DNA of 37,485 nt. Source: Gallionellaceae bacterium. GTDB lineage: Bacteria > Pseudomonadota > Gammaproteobacteria > Burkholderiales > Gallionellaceae. Below are positions 1-7,893 of this stretch, piece by piece (within the stretch, counting starts at the first letter, position 1; every line of letters starts with the position of its first letter). The position numbers and the translations under genes were made by a program. The notes under the pieces are model-generated. The model was not told where the DNA came from and searched no databases. It saw only the letters and a list, made by a program, of their open reading frames with translations. The DNA lies in the NCBI GenBank assembly GCA_003445795.1, contig DMCN01000114.1, positions 1-37,485 of the forward strand, written 5' to 3'.

Positions 1-18
1 GGGGTCGCCTTTTCTTTG

Positions 19-53
19 GTTACTTTCTTTTTGGCGAAGCAAAAGAAAGTAAC
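19..53. repeat. Perfect 13-bp stem-loop repeat
   Basis: GTTACTTTCTTTT (19-31) pairs exactly with AAAAGAAAGTAAC (41-53) around a 9-base loop. A second small hairpin, GTCGGG/CCCCGAC, follows at about 59-76. The element lies downstream of the minus-strand VF530-type gene and could end its transcript, as it is A/T-rich on both sides. From memory, similar TTACTTTCTTTT...AAAAGAAAGTAAC elements recur at gene ends in several beta- and gammaproteobacterial genomes, so I take it to be a dispersed repeat. The stretch 77-228 holds no convincing gene, only small palindromes and a degenerate match to the REP core (TTCCTTCGACAAGCT near 129). Confidence 0.6.
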
Positions 54-228
54 TAGCTGTCGGGCTACCCCCGACGGTGTTGGGTTTCAAATCGAAGCCA
101 CTCAACATGCAGCACGCCGCTACGCGGCGTTCCTTCGACAAGCTGATGGAACTACTAGCCATTCGACTAGGCTGTCAAAAGACGCCAGCCAAGTCGCTGG
201 TTATCAGGACGAACGGTCAAGTAACAAT

Positions 229-465
229 CTATGGCTTCACCCTGCGTATCAACAAATACAACTCCTCCACCTTCGCCCTCGCCCAGGGCGTCCGACGCAA
301 AAACTTCAAACTGGATTTGACACTCGGGTCATGCGTAAAGCAGCGCACCGGCACGGCTTCCGCCATCGCTTCCCAGCCGATGCTCTCGGAGAGCTGGGTG
401 ACGATCATCTCAAGTGTGACGCCCTCCAGCGGAGGTCTGTTTGCGGGTTTCTTATCGGAGTCCAT
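229..465 (-). CDS. VF530-family (DUF2132) DNA-binding protein
   Basis: This 78-residue protein matches the small VF530/DUF2132 family. It has the family signatures 'PLEGVTLEMIVTQL', 'GW..M', 'RCFTHDPSVKSSLKFLR' and 'TPWARAKVEELYL', covering nearly the whole length. The Vibrio member has a small helical fold and is thought to bind DNA; a precise cellular role is not established. The start at 465 gives the usual short polar N-terminus (MDSDKKPANRPP) before the conserved core, but its Shine-Dalgarno is weak. The gene stands alone, divergent from the pseudouridine-synthase-like gene, with about 70 bases between the starts for both promoters. Larger overlapping plus-strand frames here lack family features. 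Confidence 0.85.
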   Translation of the reverse strand: MDSDKKPANRPPLEGVTLEMIVTQLSESIGWEAMAEAVPVRCFTHDPSVKSSLKFLRRTPWARAKVEELYLLIRRVKP

Positions 466-536
466 GTCCGGATTTTACAGGTGAACGCAGGATCTGACCG
501 TTTACAATGCACTCCTTGTTTCCAGAATCACATCTC

Positions 537-1253
537 ATGACCGCCACCATCCGTCTCGCCAAACGCCTAGCCGAATCGATCCATTGCTCGCGCCGCGAGG
601 CGGAGTTGTATATCGCGGGCGGTTGGGTGATGGTGGACGGGCAGGTGGTGGAAGAGCCGCAGTTCATGGTGTCGGGGCAGAAGGTCGAGCTGCATCCCGA
701 AGCCGTGCTGGTGCCGGTGGAGCCGGTGACCATCCTGTTTCACCAGTCGCCCGATGCCGACATGAATGCGGACGCGACCAAACAACTGCTCAGCGCCGAC
801 ACGCGCGCAGCGGAAGACCATTCCGGCATCCGCCTGCTCAAGCAGCATTTTCTGCACCTGACGCAATGCACGCCGCTGGAGTTGCACGCAGCTGGCATGA
901 CGGTGTTCACCCAGGACTTTCGTGTGACGCGCAAGCTGACCGACGATGCGGCGACGATAGAGCAGGAATATGTCGTGCAGGTCGCGGGCGAGCTGGCGCC
1001 GGACGGTCTCAAGTTGCTCAACCACGGGCTCAGTTACAACGGCAAGCCGCTGCCGCCGGTCAAGGTGAGCTGGCAGAACGAAACGCATCTGCGCTTTGCG
1101 CTCAAGGGTGTGAAGGCCGGCCAGGTCGCCCATATGTGCAAGGCCGTGGGGTTGCAGGTGCTGGCGTTGAAACGGTTGCGCATCGGGCGCGTGTCGATGT
1201 CCAAGTTGCCGTTGGGGCAATGGCGCTATCTGATGCCGCATGAAAAGTTCTAA
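537..1253 (+). CDS. S4-domain RsuA/RluF-type pseudouridine synthase homologue, catalytic motif degenerate
   Basis: The N-terminal 55 residues form an S4 RNA-binding domain (RLAKRLAESIHCSRREAELYI, then a GGWVMVDGQVV turn). The rest aligns with the RsuA/RluF catalytic domain through 'GMTVFTQD', 'EQEYVVQVAGEL', 'LALKRLRIGRV' and 'PLGQWRYL'. At the active-site motif, where the family has GRLD, this protein has TPLE, so the catalytic aspartate appears replaced by glutamate and the preceding arginine by proline. The basic RQIRRM segment is also altered (KAGQVAHM). It may bind rRNA without modifying it. I chose the ATG at 537 because the S4 domain starts right after it; an upstream in-frame ATG at 507 falls in a TACAAT-like promoter element. 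It overlaps the next gene by 14 bases, suggesting coupled translation. Confidence 0.8.
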   Translation: MTATIRLAKRLAESIHCSRREAELYIAGGWVMVDGQVVEEPQFMVSGQKVELHPEAVLVPVEPVTILFHQSPDADMNADATKQLLSADTRAAEDHSGIRLLKQHFLHLTQCTPLELHAAGMTVFTQDFRVTRKLTDDAATIEQEYVVQVAGELAPDGLKLLNHGLSYNGKPLPPVKVSWQNETHLRFALKGVKAGQVAHMCKAVGLQVLALKRLRIGRVSMSKLPLGQWRYLMPHEKF

Positions 1254-1572
1254 GTCGGGATCGGAGCTGTCTTGCTGTTGTCAGTGGGATGGCGACACCC
1301 TGGTGCTGAACATCCTCGGCCGTCCGCGCGCGAAGAAGACGAAGATCGGCAAGGTCATCGGCAAACAACTGGAGGTGCATGTCGCCGAGAATCCGGTGCG
1401 CGGCAGAGCGACGGCGCATCTGGTGACTTTTCTGGCGGGGGAATTCGATGTGCCCGAGAAGGCGATCACGGTGGTGTTCGGGGTCTACAACGTGAACAAG
1501 CAGTTGCGCATCACTGCGCCCAAACGACTGCCTGCGGTGATCGCGAAGCAGCAGGACGCCGCTTCGCGGTGA
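1240..1572 (+). CDS. YggU / DUF167 family protein
   Basis: This 110-residue protein carries the DUF167 (YggU) fold signature: a beta-rich start, then 'RPRAKKTKIGKVIGKQLEVHVAENPVRGRATAHLVTFLA' in outline, with the typical 'P..GRA...L..FLA..F.VP..AI.VVFG' pattern and the closing 'K.LRI'. The function of the family is unknown, although it is widespread. The N-terminus contains a CCC triplet (residues 12-14), unusual for the family and possibly metal-binding or simply lineage-specific. It overlaps the preceding pseudouridine-synthase-like gene by 14 bases and faces the hemerythrin gene, with one base between their stops. Family assignment is good; role is unknown. Confidence 0.8.
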   Translation: MKSSKSGSELSCCCQWDGDTLVLNILGRPRAKKTKIGKVIGKQLEVHVAENPVRGRATAHLVTFLAGEFDVPEKAITVVFGVYNVNKQLRITAPKRLPAVIAKQQDAASR

Positions 1573-1573
1573 A

Positions 1574-2035
1574 TCAGCCGAAGAACTTCTTCAGTGCAGA
1601 ACCCAACCAGCCGCCGGTCTTGTCGACGGTGCCTTCGAGGTTCAGTGTCTTCTTGACGCTGGGTGCGTAGTCGGCGTCGTCACCCTTGATGTGATTGACC
1701 AGCCAGATGCGCAGCATGGAGAGCAGTTCGGGCGCAACGTTCTCGCCGGCAGCGGCGCGTCTCTGGAATTCGGCGATGCGTTTGGTGAAGATCTCATGCA
1801 CACGTTTGTGCGCTTTGAGGAAGGGATAGTTGGCCCTTTCCTGCAACTCTTCTTCGAAGGCGAAATGGGTGAGGGTGTAATCGACCAGCTCGCCGAGGAC
1901 GTGATTGGTCACCGCCTGATCGCCGGCGCTGTTGGCGCTATTGAGTTCGTTCAGGTAATCGACGATGCGACGATGCTGCTTGTCGATGACATCGATCCCG
2001 GTATCCAGGTCACTGGACCAGTGCAGGTATGACAT
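1574..2035 (-). CDS. Bacteriohemerythrin (O2-binding di-iron protein)
   Basis: This single-domain hemerythrin of 153 residues should form a four-helix bundle holding a non-heme di-iron site that binds O2 reversibly. The ligand motifs are visible: H in 'YLHWSSDLDTG', 'DKQHRRIVD', 'HFAFEEELQ', 'LKAHKRVHEIF' and 'WLVNHIKGDDADY'. In microaerophiles such proteins store, sense or deliver oxygen. I set the start at 2035 because a strong Shine-Dalgarno (GGAGGAATT) lies directly before that ATG and because the conserved 'W...D.GI..ID.QH' pattern begins there; an upstream in-frame start at 2089 lacks this. It is a monocistronic gene convergent with the YggU-family gene. There is no fused signalling domain, so a storage or transport role is more likely than chemotactic sensing. 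Confidence 0.92.
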   Translation of the reverse strand: MSYLHWSSDLDTGIDVIDKQHRRIVDYLNELNSANSAGDQAVTNHVLGELVDYTLTHFAFEEELQERANYPFLKAHKRVHEIFTKRIAEFQRRAAAGENVAPELLSMLRIWLVNHIKGDDADYAPSVKKTLNLEGTVDKTGGWLGSALKKFFG

Positions 2036-2154
2036 AATTCCTCCGGTTACTGCTATTTTTTTATACTTGAATCGCGAAACGGCGGGCATTGTTTCTTACC
2101 CAATGTGCCTGCGTCAATCATAATAAGGCCTAGTATTTCAATCGGGTTCAATGC

Positions 2155-3258
2155 ATGAGTGCTTCCTTACCCGCCAAGCCCCGTAGTCTGTTGCGTCGCT
2201 ATTTAGCGGCAGGTTACGCCTTGTTCATTGTTTATGCCAGCCTGTCGCCCTTTTCCGGTTGGCAGGAGCAAGGGTTCACTTTTGTCGAAGTGCTGGTATC
2301 TCCGTTCCGGCACACCTACACCGCGTTCGATGCAATGAGCAATCTGCTGGCCTACCTGCCATTCGGCATGTTGCTGGCGCTGACCTTTCGCGCCCATATC
2401 GATGCGAAGAAGAGTGTGCTTGCGGCGACGCTGTCCGGCTTGTTGCTGTCCCTGCTGATGGAATATCTGCAGACGTATCTGCCGGGTCGCATCAGCTCCA
2501 ACGCCGACATCGTGAGCAACACCACCGGCATGTTCGTCGGTGCGCTGCTGGCGGTTTTCGTCGTGCGGCAAAGCTGGTTCGCGCGCGTGACCGAGTGGCG
2601 CATCGGTCTGTTCCGCAAAGGGGCGGGGGTGGATTTCGGTCTGGCCTTGCTGATGTTGTGGATGTTCGCGCAGATCAACCCGTCGCTGCCCATGCTGGGG
2701 AACGTGTTCATCACCGAGCCGGTCTACGGTCTGGCCTTGGTGATGCCGGACGAGCCGTTCGACATGTGGGAGAGCATGGCGGTCGCGCTGAATCTGATGA
2801 TGGCCGGTTTGTTGCTGCTCACACTGCTGCGCGAGCGCCGCCATGCGGTGCTCGGCGTGGTGTTGATTCTGGGCATGGTCGCGCTGGCGAAGTTCGTCGC
2901 CGCGGCGACGCTGCTCAAATCCTGGGCGCTGCTGCTCTGGCTCAACGGCGAGGCCATGCTCGGCATCGTCGTGGGTCTGCTGCTGATGGCAGCCATCGGC
3001 TGGCTGTCGCGCATCTGGTTGTTCCGCATGGCCGCGCTGGCAGCACTTTGCTATCTGCTGCTGGTGCATCTGGTGCTCGACAGCGGCACCCAATCCGCCG
3101 CGATGCGCCTGTATTATTGGCGTTACGGCCACCTGCGCAACTATGTCGGCCTGTCGCAGATACTGTCGTCGCTGTTCCCGTTGCTGCTGGGCGGATATCT
3201 GTGGTGGGCGCGAGCCACCCGTCAACATGAAGAAGGAAAAAATGAGTCCCTACCATAA
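2155..3258 (+). CDS. VanZ-family integral membrane protein
   Basis: This 367-residue polytopic membrane protein has a VanZ-like domain at about residues 14-135. It includes the hallmark 'FDAMSNLLAYLPFGMLLAL' with the conserved D-x-x-x-N pattern, and 'LLSLLMEYLQTYLPGRISSNADIVSNTTG', the E..Q...P.R..S..D...N..G signature. Several further hydrophobic helices follow to the C-terminus. VanZ proteins are linked to teicoplanin resistance in enterococci, but most bacterial homologues have no known function. It opens a nine-gene run of closely spaced or overlapping genes, and its 3' end overlaps the ferredoxin gene by 17 bases. The ATG at 2155 precedes the first membrane helix by about 15 residues; an out-of-frame ATG lies at 2151. 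Confidence 0.85.
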   Translation: MSASLPAKPRSLLRRYLAAGYALFIVYASLSPFSGWQEQGFTFVEVLVSPFRHTYTAFDAMSNLLAYLPFGMLLALTFRAHIDAKKSVLAATLSGLLLSLLMEYLQTYLPGRISSNADIVSNTTGMFVGALLAVFVVRQSWFARVTEWRIGLFRKGAGVDFGLALLMLWMFAQINPSLPMLGNVFITEPVYGLALVMPDEPFDMWESMAVALNLMMAGLLLLTLLRERRHAVLGVVLILGMVALAKFVAAATLLKSWALLLWLNGEAMLGIVVGLLLMAAIGWLSRIWLFRMAALAALCYLLLVHLVLDSGTQSAAMRLYYWRYGHLRNYVGLSQILSSLFPLLLGGYLWWARATRQHEEGKNESLP

Positions 3259-3553
3259 ACATGTGTTCTTCTGCGTCAACCAGCGCGCCGCGGGCGAGGA
3301 CTGCTGCAACAACCATAACGCGCAAGCCGCGCGCGACTACGTCAAGGACAAGGTCAAGATGCTGGGCATCTCCACCGAGAAGAACACCATCCGCATCAAC
3401 TCCGCCGGCTGTCTCGGCCGCTGCGATCTGGGTCCGGTGCTGGTGGTCTATCCGGAAGCGGTCTGGTACACCTACATCGATCAGGCCGATCTCGACGAGA
3501 TTATCGAAGAGCATCTCACACACGGACGTGTCGTGAAACGTCTGGAAGTTTGA
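3242..3553 (+). CDS. Thioredoxin-like [2Fe-2S] ferredoxin
   Basis: This 103-residue protein matches the thioredoxin-fold [2Fe-2S] ferredoxins. It begins 'HKHVFFCVNQRAAGEDCC' and later has 'NSAGCLGRCDLGPVLVVYP', giving the C..C and C-x3-C cluster ligands, and the loop 'VWYTYIDQADLDEIIEEHL' that ends the family. It probably passes electrons between redox partners in the cytosol; the partner is unknown. The start at 3242 follows a GAAGGA Shine-Dalgarno and fits the family N-terminus; the frame is open further upstream, but that part lies within the VanZ gene. Its stop overlaps the next start (TGATG), so the two are translationally coupled. Confidence 0.92.
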   Translation: MSPYHKHVFFCVNQRAAGEDCCNNHNAQAARDYVKDKVKMLGISTEKNTIRINSAGCLGRCDLGPVLVVYPEAVWYTYIDQADLDEIIEEHLTHGRVVKRLEV

Positions 3554-4173
3554 TGGCAATCGCACTGCAAAGATTCACCGTTGATGGGAAGGCCGGCCAA
3601 CTCGAAGGGTTGGTGCACATGCCTGATGACATTCCCTGCGCGCTTGCCGTGGTGGCGCACCCGCTGCCGACCATGGGCGGCAACATGGACAACAAGGTGG
3701 CGGTCACGCTGGCCAAGACCTTTGCCGAGATGGGTTGTGTCGCGGTGCGCTTCAACTTTCGCGGCGTCGGCACGAGCGAGGGCGAATTCACCGGCGGCGA
3801 AGGCGAAGAGCAGGATATGGTCGACGTGGTGCACTACGCGCAGGAGCAGTTCGGCGAAGAGTTGCCGCTGCTGCTCTCCGGTTTCTCCTTCGGCGGCTAT
3901 GTCGCGGCGCGCGCCGCGCTGCGGCTGAAGCCGCAGCACCTGATTTTGGCCGCACCCGCCGTCGGACGTTTCGCCATGCCCGCCGTGTCGCCCGACACGC
4001 TGGTCATCCACGGCGAGCACGACGATGTGGTGCCGCTGGCCGACGCGCTGGACTGGGCGCGCCCGCAGCATCTGCCCATCGTGGTGCTGCCGCAAGCGGA
4101 ACACTTCTTTCATGGACGATTGACACAATTGCGCGATATCGTGAAACGACATTTTTCCGGAGTTGAGTTATGA
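3553..4173 (+). CDS. Alpha/beta hydrolase (COG2945-like)
   Basis: This 206-residue alpha/beta hydrolase resembles the small COG2945 group. Visible landmarks are 'AVVAHPLPTMGGNMDNKV' after strand 3, 'VRFNFRGVGTSEG', the nucleophile elbow 'GFSFGG' (Ser about residue 116), the acid in 'VIHGEHDDVVP' and the histidine in 'EHFFHGR'. The triad therefore looks complete, and a hydrolase or esterase activity is expected, with unknown substrate. No signal peptide is present, so it is cytosolic. ATG at 3553 was preferred over the adjacent TTG at 3550; it overlaps the ferredoxin stop. Its 3' end overlaps the ABC ATPase start by four bases. Confidence 0.88.
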   Translation: MAIALQRFTVDGKAGQLEGLVHMPDDIPCALAVVAHPLPTMGGNMDNKVAVTLAKTFAEMGCVAVRFNFRGVGTSEGEFTGGEGEEQDMVDVVHYAQEQFGEELPLLLSGFSFGGYVAARAALRLKPQHLILAAPAVGRFAMPAVSPDTLVIHGEHDDVVPLADALDWARPQHLPIVVLPQAEHFFHGRLTQLRDIVKRHFSGVEL

Positions 4174-5084
4174 GCGCAGTCATCCGCGCAACAGGCCTGC
4201 AAAAATCCTACGGCGGCAATCGCGTGGTGGATGGTCTCGACCTGTCCATCAATCGGGGCGAGTGCTTCGGCCTGCTCGGCCCCAACGGCGCGGGCAAGAC
4301 CACTACCCTGCGCATGCTGCTCGGCCTGATCGCACCGGACGCCGGCACGGCCATGCTGCTCGACCTGCCGGTACCGCAGGCGGCGCGCGAGGCGCGCATC
4401 CGCGTCGGCGTGGTGCCGCAGATGGACAACCTCGACCCCGACTTCACCGTGGCGGAGAACCTGCTGGTGTACGGGCGCTACTTCGGTATGCAGGACAGCG
4501 AGATCGAGGCGCGCATTCCGTCGCTGCTGGAATTCGCCAGTCTCACCAGCAAACGCGATGCCAAAGTGCCGACGCTATCCGGCGGCATGAAGCGGCGCCT
4601 GACGCTGGCGCGTGCGCTGGTGAACGATCCCGATGTGATCTTTCTCGACGAGCCGACCACCGGCCTCGACCCGCAGGCGCGCCACCTGATCTGGCAACGC
4701 CTGCGCGAACTCACCCAGCAGGGCAAGACGCTGCTGCTCACCACGCACTTCATGGACGAGGCCGAGCGCCTGTGCCACCGTCTCGGGGTGATGGACAACG
4801 GCAAACTCATCAGCCAGGGCACGCCGCGCGAACTGATCGAGCAAAACATCGAGCCGCAGGTGGTGGAGGTGTTCGGCGAGACCTCGGGGCACTGGGTGAA
4901 CGAACACGCGGCGAAGTTCGCGCAGCGTTTTGAGGTCAGCGGCGAATCGGTGTTCTGCTATGTGCAGAATGCACAGCCGCTGGTCGCGCATCTGCAGGCG
5001 CAGAGCGAATTGCGCTATCTGCACCGCCCGGCGAATCTGGAAGACGTCTTTTTGAAATTGACTGGACGGGAGATGCGCGATTGA
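4170..5084 (+). CDS. ABC-2 type ATPase, NodI-like
   Basis: This 304-residue ABC ATPase has Walker A 'GPNGAGKTT' (about residue 38), Q-loop 'GVVPQMDNLD', signature 'LSGGMKRRL', Walker B 'VIFLDEP' and the switch histidine in 'LLTTHFMDEAERL'. The layout and the 'PQMDNLDPDFTV' region resemble NodI/DrrA-type export ATPases. Together with the permease at 5545 it should form an ABC-2 exporter at the inner membrane; the cargo is not evident. In rhizobia NodIJ export lipo-oligosaccharide, but betaproteobacterial relatives occur without nod genes, so that substrate should not be assumed. The gene overlaps both neighbours by four bases, and a thioesterase gene sits between ATPase and permease. Confidence 0.92.
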   Translation: MSAVIRATGLQKSYGGNRVVDGLDLSINRGECFGLLGPNGAGKTTTLRMLLGLIAPDAGTAMLLDLPVPQAAREARIRVGVVPQMDNLDPDFTVAENLLVYGRYFGMQDSEIEARIPSLLEFASLTSKRDAKVPTLSGGMKRRLTLARALVNDPDVIFLDEPTTGLDPQARHLIWQRLRELTQQGKTLLLTTHFMDEAERLCHRLGVMDNGKLISQGTPRELIEQNIEPQVVEVFGETSGHWVNEHAAKFAQRFEVSGESVFCYVQNAQPLVAHLQAQSELRYLHRPANLEDVFLKLTGREMRD

Positions 5085-5545
5085 ACCTCATCTTCCGCAT
5101 GCTCTGGGTCATCATCCGTTCACTTTTCATGGAGCGGATGGAGCAGGGCAATTTCGCCAGTACGCTCACGCTGCGCGTGTTGCCCAACGACATCGACATC
5201 AACTTCCACATGAACAACGGCCGCTACCTCACCATCTGCGACCTTAACCGCGTCGACGTGTTCGCGCGCAGCGGTCTGCTGAAGGCGATGTTCAAGCGCG
5301 GCTGGTTGCCGGTCATTGCCGAGCACACCATGAGCTACAAGAAGCCGCTCAATGTCTTCCAGCGTTATGAGGTCAAGCTGGAAGTGCAGCGCTGGGACGA
5401 GAAATATTTTTACATGACGCACACCTTCATGGTGGGCGGCCGCGTCATGGCCGAAGGCACTTCCAAGGGCTGCGTGTACGAACGCGGCGTCGGTGTGGTG
5501 TCGCCCGACCGGGCATTCGCGGCGGTTGAAGAGGACAGGAAATAA
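5081..5545 (+). CDS. Hotdog-fold acyl-CoA thioesterase-like protein (TTG start)
   Basis: This 154-residue protein of the 4HBT/hotdog thioesterase superfamily carries the characteristic 'NDIDINFHMNNGRYLTICDLNRVD' segment at about residues 30-55, containing the H-M-N-N-G-R-Y motif. It ends with the beta-rich half, including 'YEVKLEVQRWDEKYFYMTHTF'. It probably hydrolyses acyl thioesters; the chain type is unknown. I chose the TTG at 5081, which overlaps the ABC ATPase stop in the arrangement ATTGA, because the resulting 'MNLIFRMLWVIIRSLF' start matches the hydrophobic N-terminus common in this family; an ATG at 5099 is the alternative. Its placement between the two ABC-2 subunits suggests a link to a lipid-like cargo (inference). 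Confidence 0.82.
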   Translation: MNLIFRMLWVIIRSLFMERMEQGNFASTLTLRVLPNDIDINFHMNNGRYLTICDLNRVDVFARSGLLKAMFKRGWLPVIAEHTMSYKKPLNVFQRYEVKLEVQRWDEKYFYMTHTFMVGGRVMAEGTSKGCVYERGVGVVSPDRAFAAVEEDRK

Positions 5546-6330
5546 TGAGTACCCAATATTTTGCATTGCCGCGGCTGAGTCTGCGCTTCTTCCCCATCTG
5601 GCGCCGGCACTGGCTGGTGTGGAAGAAGATCGCCGCGCCCTCCATCCTCGGCCACCTCGCCGACCCGGTGATCTACATGCTCGGTCTGGGCTACGGCCTC
5701 GGCAGCCTGCTGCCCGAGATGGGCGGCATGTCGTACATGGCCTTCCTTGCGGCGGGCACGGTGTGCTACAGCACCATGAACAGCGCCAGTTTCGAGGCGC
5801 TGTATTCCGGCTTTGCGCGCATGCATGAGCAGCGCACCTGGGAAGCGATATTGAACACACCGGTCTCGCTCGATGATGTGGTGTTGTCCGAGATTCTGTG
5901 GGCGGCGACCAAGAGCCTGATGTCCGGCACGGCGGTGCTCGCGGTGATCTGGATACTGGGTCTGTCGAACTCGCTGATGTCGCTGTGGATGATCCCGCTG
6001 GCTTTGTTGATCGGTCTCGCCTTCGCCGCCATCGGCCTGATCATGACCGCGCTGGCGCCCGCGTATGACTTTTTCATGTACTACTTCACGCTGGTCATCA
6101 CCCCGATGATGCTACTATGCGGCGTCTTTTTCCCGGTCACGCAGTTGCCCGAGAGCATGCAAATTGTCGCAAGCGGATTACCGCTGACGCACGCGATTGA
6201 TCTGGCGCGGCCGCTGATGAATGGAGCGGTTCCGCCGCAGGCGTTGCTGCATATCGGTGTGTTGCTGGCGTATGCACTGATCGCATTTTATGTGTCGCTG
6301 GTGTTGTTCCGGCGTCGTTTGTCGAGGTAA
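5545..6330 (+). CDS. ABC-2 type permease, NodJ-like
   Basis: This 261-residue integral membrane protein has about six hydrophobic segments. Typical ABC-2/NodJ features are an N-terminal cytosolic stretch 'FFPIWRRHWLVWKKI', 'DPVIYMLGLGYGLGSLL', the central 'HEQRTWEAILNTPVSLDDVVLSEI' coupling helix, and the late 'TPMMLLCGVFFPVTQLPESM' motif. It is the membrane partner of the ATPase at 4170. The ATG overlaps the thioesterase stop (TAATG), so expression is coupled. The combined ATPase-thioesterase-permease order is a recognisable unit in betaproteobacteria as far as I recall, but its cargo is undefined. Confidence 0.9.
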   Translation: MSTQYFALPRLSLRFFPIWRRHWLVWKKIAAPSILGHLADPVIYMLGLGYGLGSLLPEMGGMSYMAFLAAGTVCYSTMNSASFEALYSGFARMHEQRTWEAILNTPVSLDDVVLSEILWAATKSLMSGTAVLAVIWILGLSNSLMSLWMIPLALLIGLAFAAIGLIMTALAPAYDFFMYYFTLVITPMMLLCGVFFPVTQLPESMQIVASGLPLTHAIDLARPLMNGAVPPQALLHIGVLLAYALIAFYVSLVLFRRRLSR

Positions 6331-6335
6331 TCGTC

Positions 6336-6746
6336 ATGTTGTGGTTGAAAGCATTCCATATATTTTTCGTCGTCAGCTGGTTCGCCGGACTGTTCTACCT
6401 GCCGCGCATCTTCGTCAATCACGCGATGGCGGAAGAGCAGGCCGTGCGCGAGCGCCTGAAGCTGATGGAACGCAAGTTGTACAAATTCGTCACCCCCATC
6501 GGTGCGCTCGCCGTCATCACCGGCTTGTGGCTGTGGTTCGCCTATGATTTCAGCGGCGGTTGGCTGCACGTGAAGACCACTCTGGTCGGCGGGCTGGTCG
6601 CGTATCACCTGTATTGCGGCAAGTTGGTAAAGATGTTCGCTGAAGACCGCAACACGCGCAGCCATGTCTGGTTCCGCTTCTTCAACGAAGTGCCTGTGCT
6701 GGTGCTGCTCGCCGTCGTCATCCTCGTTGTCGTGAAGCCCTTCTAA
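6336..6746 (+). CDS. hemJ: HemJ/CopD-family protoporphyrinogen IX oxidase
   Basis: This 136-residue membrane protein with about four helices fits the HemJ family. It begins 'LWLKAFHIFFVVSWFAGLFYLPRIFVNHA' in outline, holding the conserved FH, WFAGLFYLPR and H residues, and later has 'WLHVKTTLVGGLVAYH'. HemJ oxidises protoporphyrinogen IX to protoporphyrin IX, the penultimate step of heme synthesis, in bacteria lacking HemG/HemY. The related CopD domain is the alternative reading, but the short length and the N-terminal motif favour HemJ. It starts five bases after the ABC permease stop and ends one base before the RNA methyltransferase, so it is part of the long operon. Confidence 0.82.
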   Translation: MLWLKAFHIFFVVSWFAGLFYLPRIFVNHAMAEEQAVRERLKLMERKLYKFVTPIGALAVITGLWLWFAYDFSGGWLHVKTTLVGGLVAYHLYCGKLVKMFAEDRNTRSHVWFRFFNEVPVLVLLAVVILVVVKPF

Positions 6747-6747
6747 G

Positions 6748-7893
6748 ATGCCCGATTTCTTCGCCACCTGTCCGCGCGGACTGGAAAAACTCCTCTCCGA
6801 TGAACTGACCTCGTTCGGTGCCACCGATGTGCGCATCAGCGCCGGCGGTATTGCTTTCGCGGGCGACTGGCCGACCTGCTACCGCATCAACCTGCAAAGC
6901 CGCCTTGCCTCGCGCATCCTCTGGCGCGTGAAAGACGCCACGCGCTTCCGCGACGAGCAGGATGTGTACAAGGCCGTTTACGATCTGCCGTGGACACGCT
7001 GGTTCGATGTGAGTTGCACCATCCTGGTCAAGGTCACCGCGATCAAGTGTCCGCTCAAGAGCCTGGAGTTCATCACGCTCAAGATCAAGGACGCGGTGTG
7101 CGACAAGTTTCGCGCCGAGAAGAACGTGCGCCCCAGCGTGGCCAAGCTCGATCCGGACATGCGCATCCACGCCTTCTTCGAGGGCGACAACTTCACCCTG
7201 TATCTGGATACCTCCGGCGATGCGCTGTACAAGCGCGGCGTACGCATCCACACCAACATCGCGCCGCTGCGCGAAAACCTCGCCGCGGGCATCCTGCAGA
7301 TGACCGGCTGGAAGCCCGGTATCCCCTTGCTCGACCCCATGTGCGGCAGCGGCACCTTCCTCATCGAGGCGGCGCAGATCTCGCTCAACATCCAGCCCGG
7401 CATCGCGCGCAAATTCGCATTCGAGAAACTGAAGAACTTCGACGCCAAGACCTGGGCCGCGATGCGCGAAGCCGCCATCGCCGCACAACTGCCGGTGTGC
7501 GAACTGCCCATCTACGGCAGCGACCTCTACGGCGATGCGCTCAGGGCCGCGCACCAGAACCTGGAAGAAGCGGGCATCCGCGAGACCGTGGACCTGAAGC
7601 AGTGCAACGCGCTCGAAGCCTCGCCGCCGGAGAAGGAAGGTATCCTTGTTGCCAACCTGCCCTACGGCGAACGCATGGGCGACGAGGACGAACTGGCCGA
7701 GCTGTACCCGGAACTTGGTAACGTACTGAAGCAGAGATTCGGCGGCTGGGACACCTACCTGTTCACCGCCGACCTGCGCATCACGAAACTCATGCGCCTG
7801 ACGCCGTCAAAACGCATTCCACTTTATAACGGCGCGATCGAATGCAGGCTGTTCGAGTACAAGATCGTGGCGGGGAGCAACAGGCCAAAATGA
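6748..7893 (+). CDS. THUMP-domain class I SAM-dependent RNA methyltransferase (RlmL-like)
   Basis: This 381-residue protein resembles the N-terminal half of RlmKL (RlmL, YcbY), which makes N2-methylguanosine in 23S rRNA. It starts 'FFATCPRGLEKLLSDEL', followed by a THUMP domain (about residues 45-155). The Rossmann methyltransferase domain contains 'PLLDPMCGSGTFLIEAA' (SAM binding, about residue 190) and the target-base motif 'NLPYGERMG' (N-L-P-Y variant of NPPY). The fused RlmK half is absent, as in many betaproteobacteria. The exact nucleotide is not certain. It overlaps the next gene by four bases (ATGA), suggesting coupled translation. Confidence 0.9.
   Translation: MPDFFATCPRGLEKLLSDELTSFGATDVRISAGGIAFAGDWPTCYRINLQSRLASRILWRVKDATRFRDEQDVYKAVYDLPWTRWFDVSCTILVKVTAIKCPLKSLEFITLKIKDAVCDKFRAEKNVRPSVAKLDPDMRIHAFFEGDNFTLYLDTSGDALYKRGVRIHTNIAPLRENLAAGILQMTGWKPGIPLLDPMCGSGTFLIEAAQISLNIQPGIARKFAFEKLKNFDAKTWAAMREAAIAAQLPVCELPIYGSDLYGDALRAAHQNLEEAGIRETVDLKQCNALEASPPEKEGILVANLPYGERMGDEDELAELYPELGNVLKQRFGGWDTYLFTADLRITKLMRLTPSKRIPLYNGAIECRLFEYKIVAGSNRPK

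Noticed and set aside
16..540. Long plus-strand open frames across 16-540 and 77-484
   Set aside because: They run antisense to the VF530-type gene and through the stem-loop repeat, have no family features and no ribosome site.
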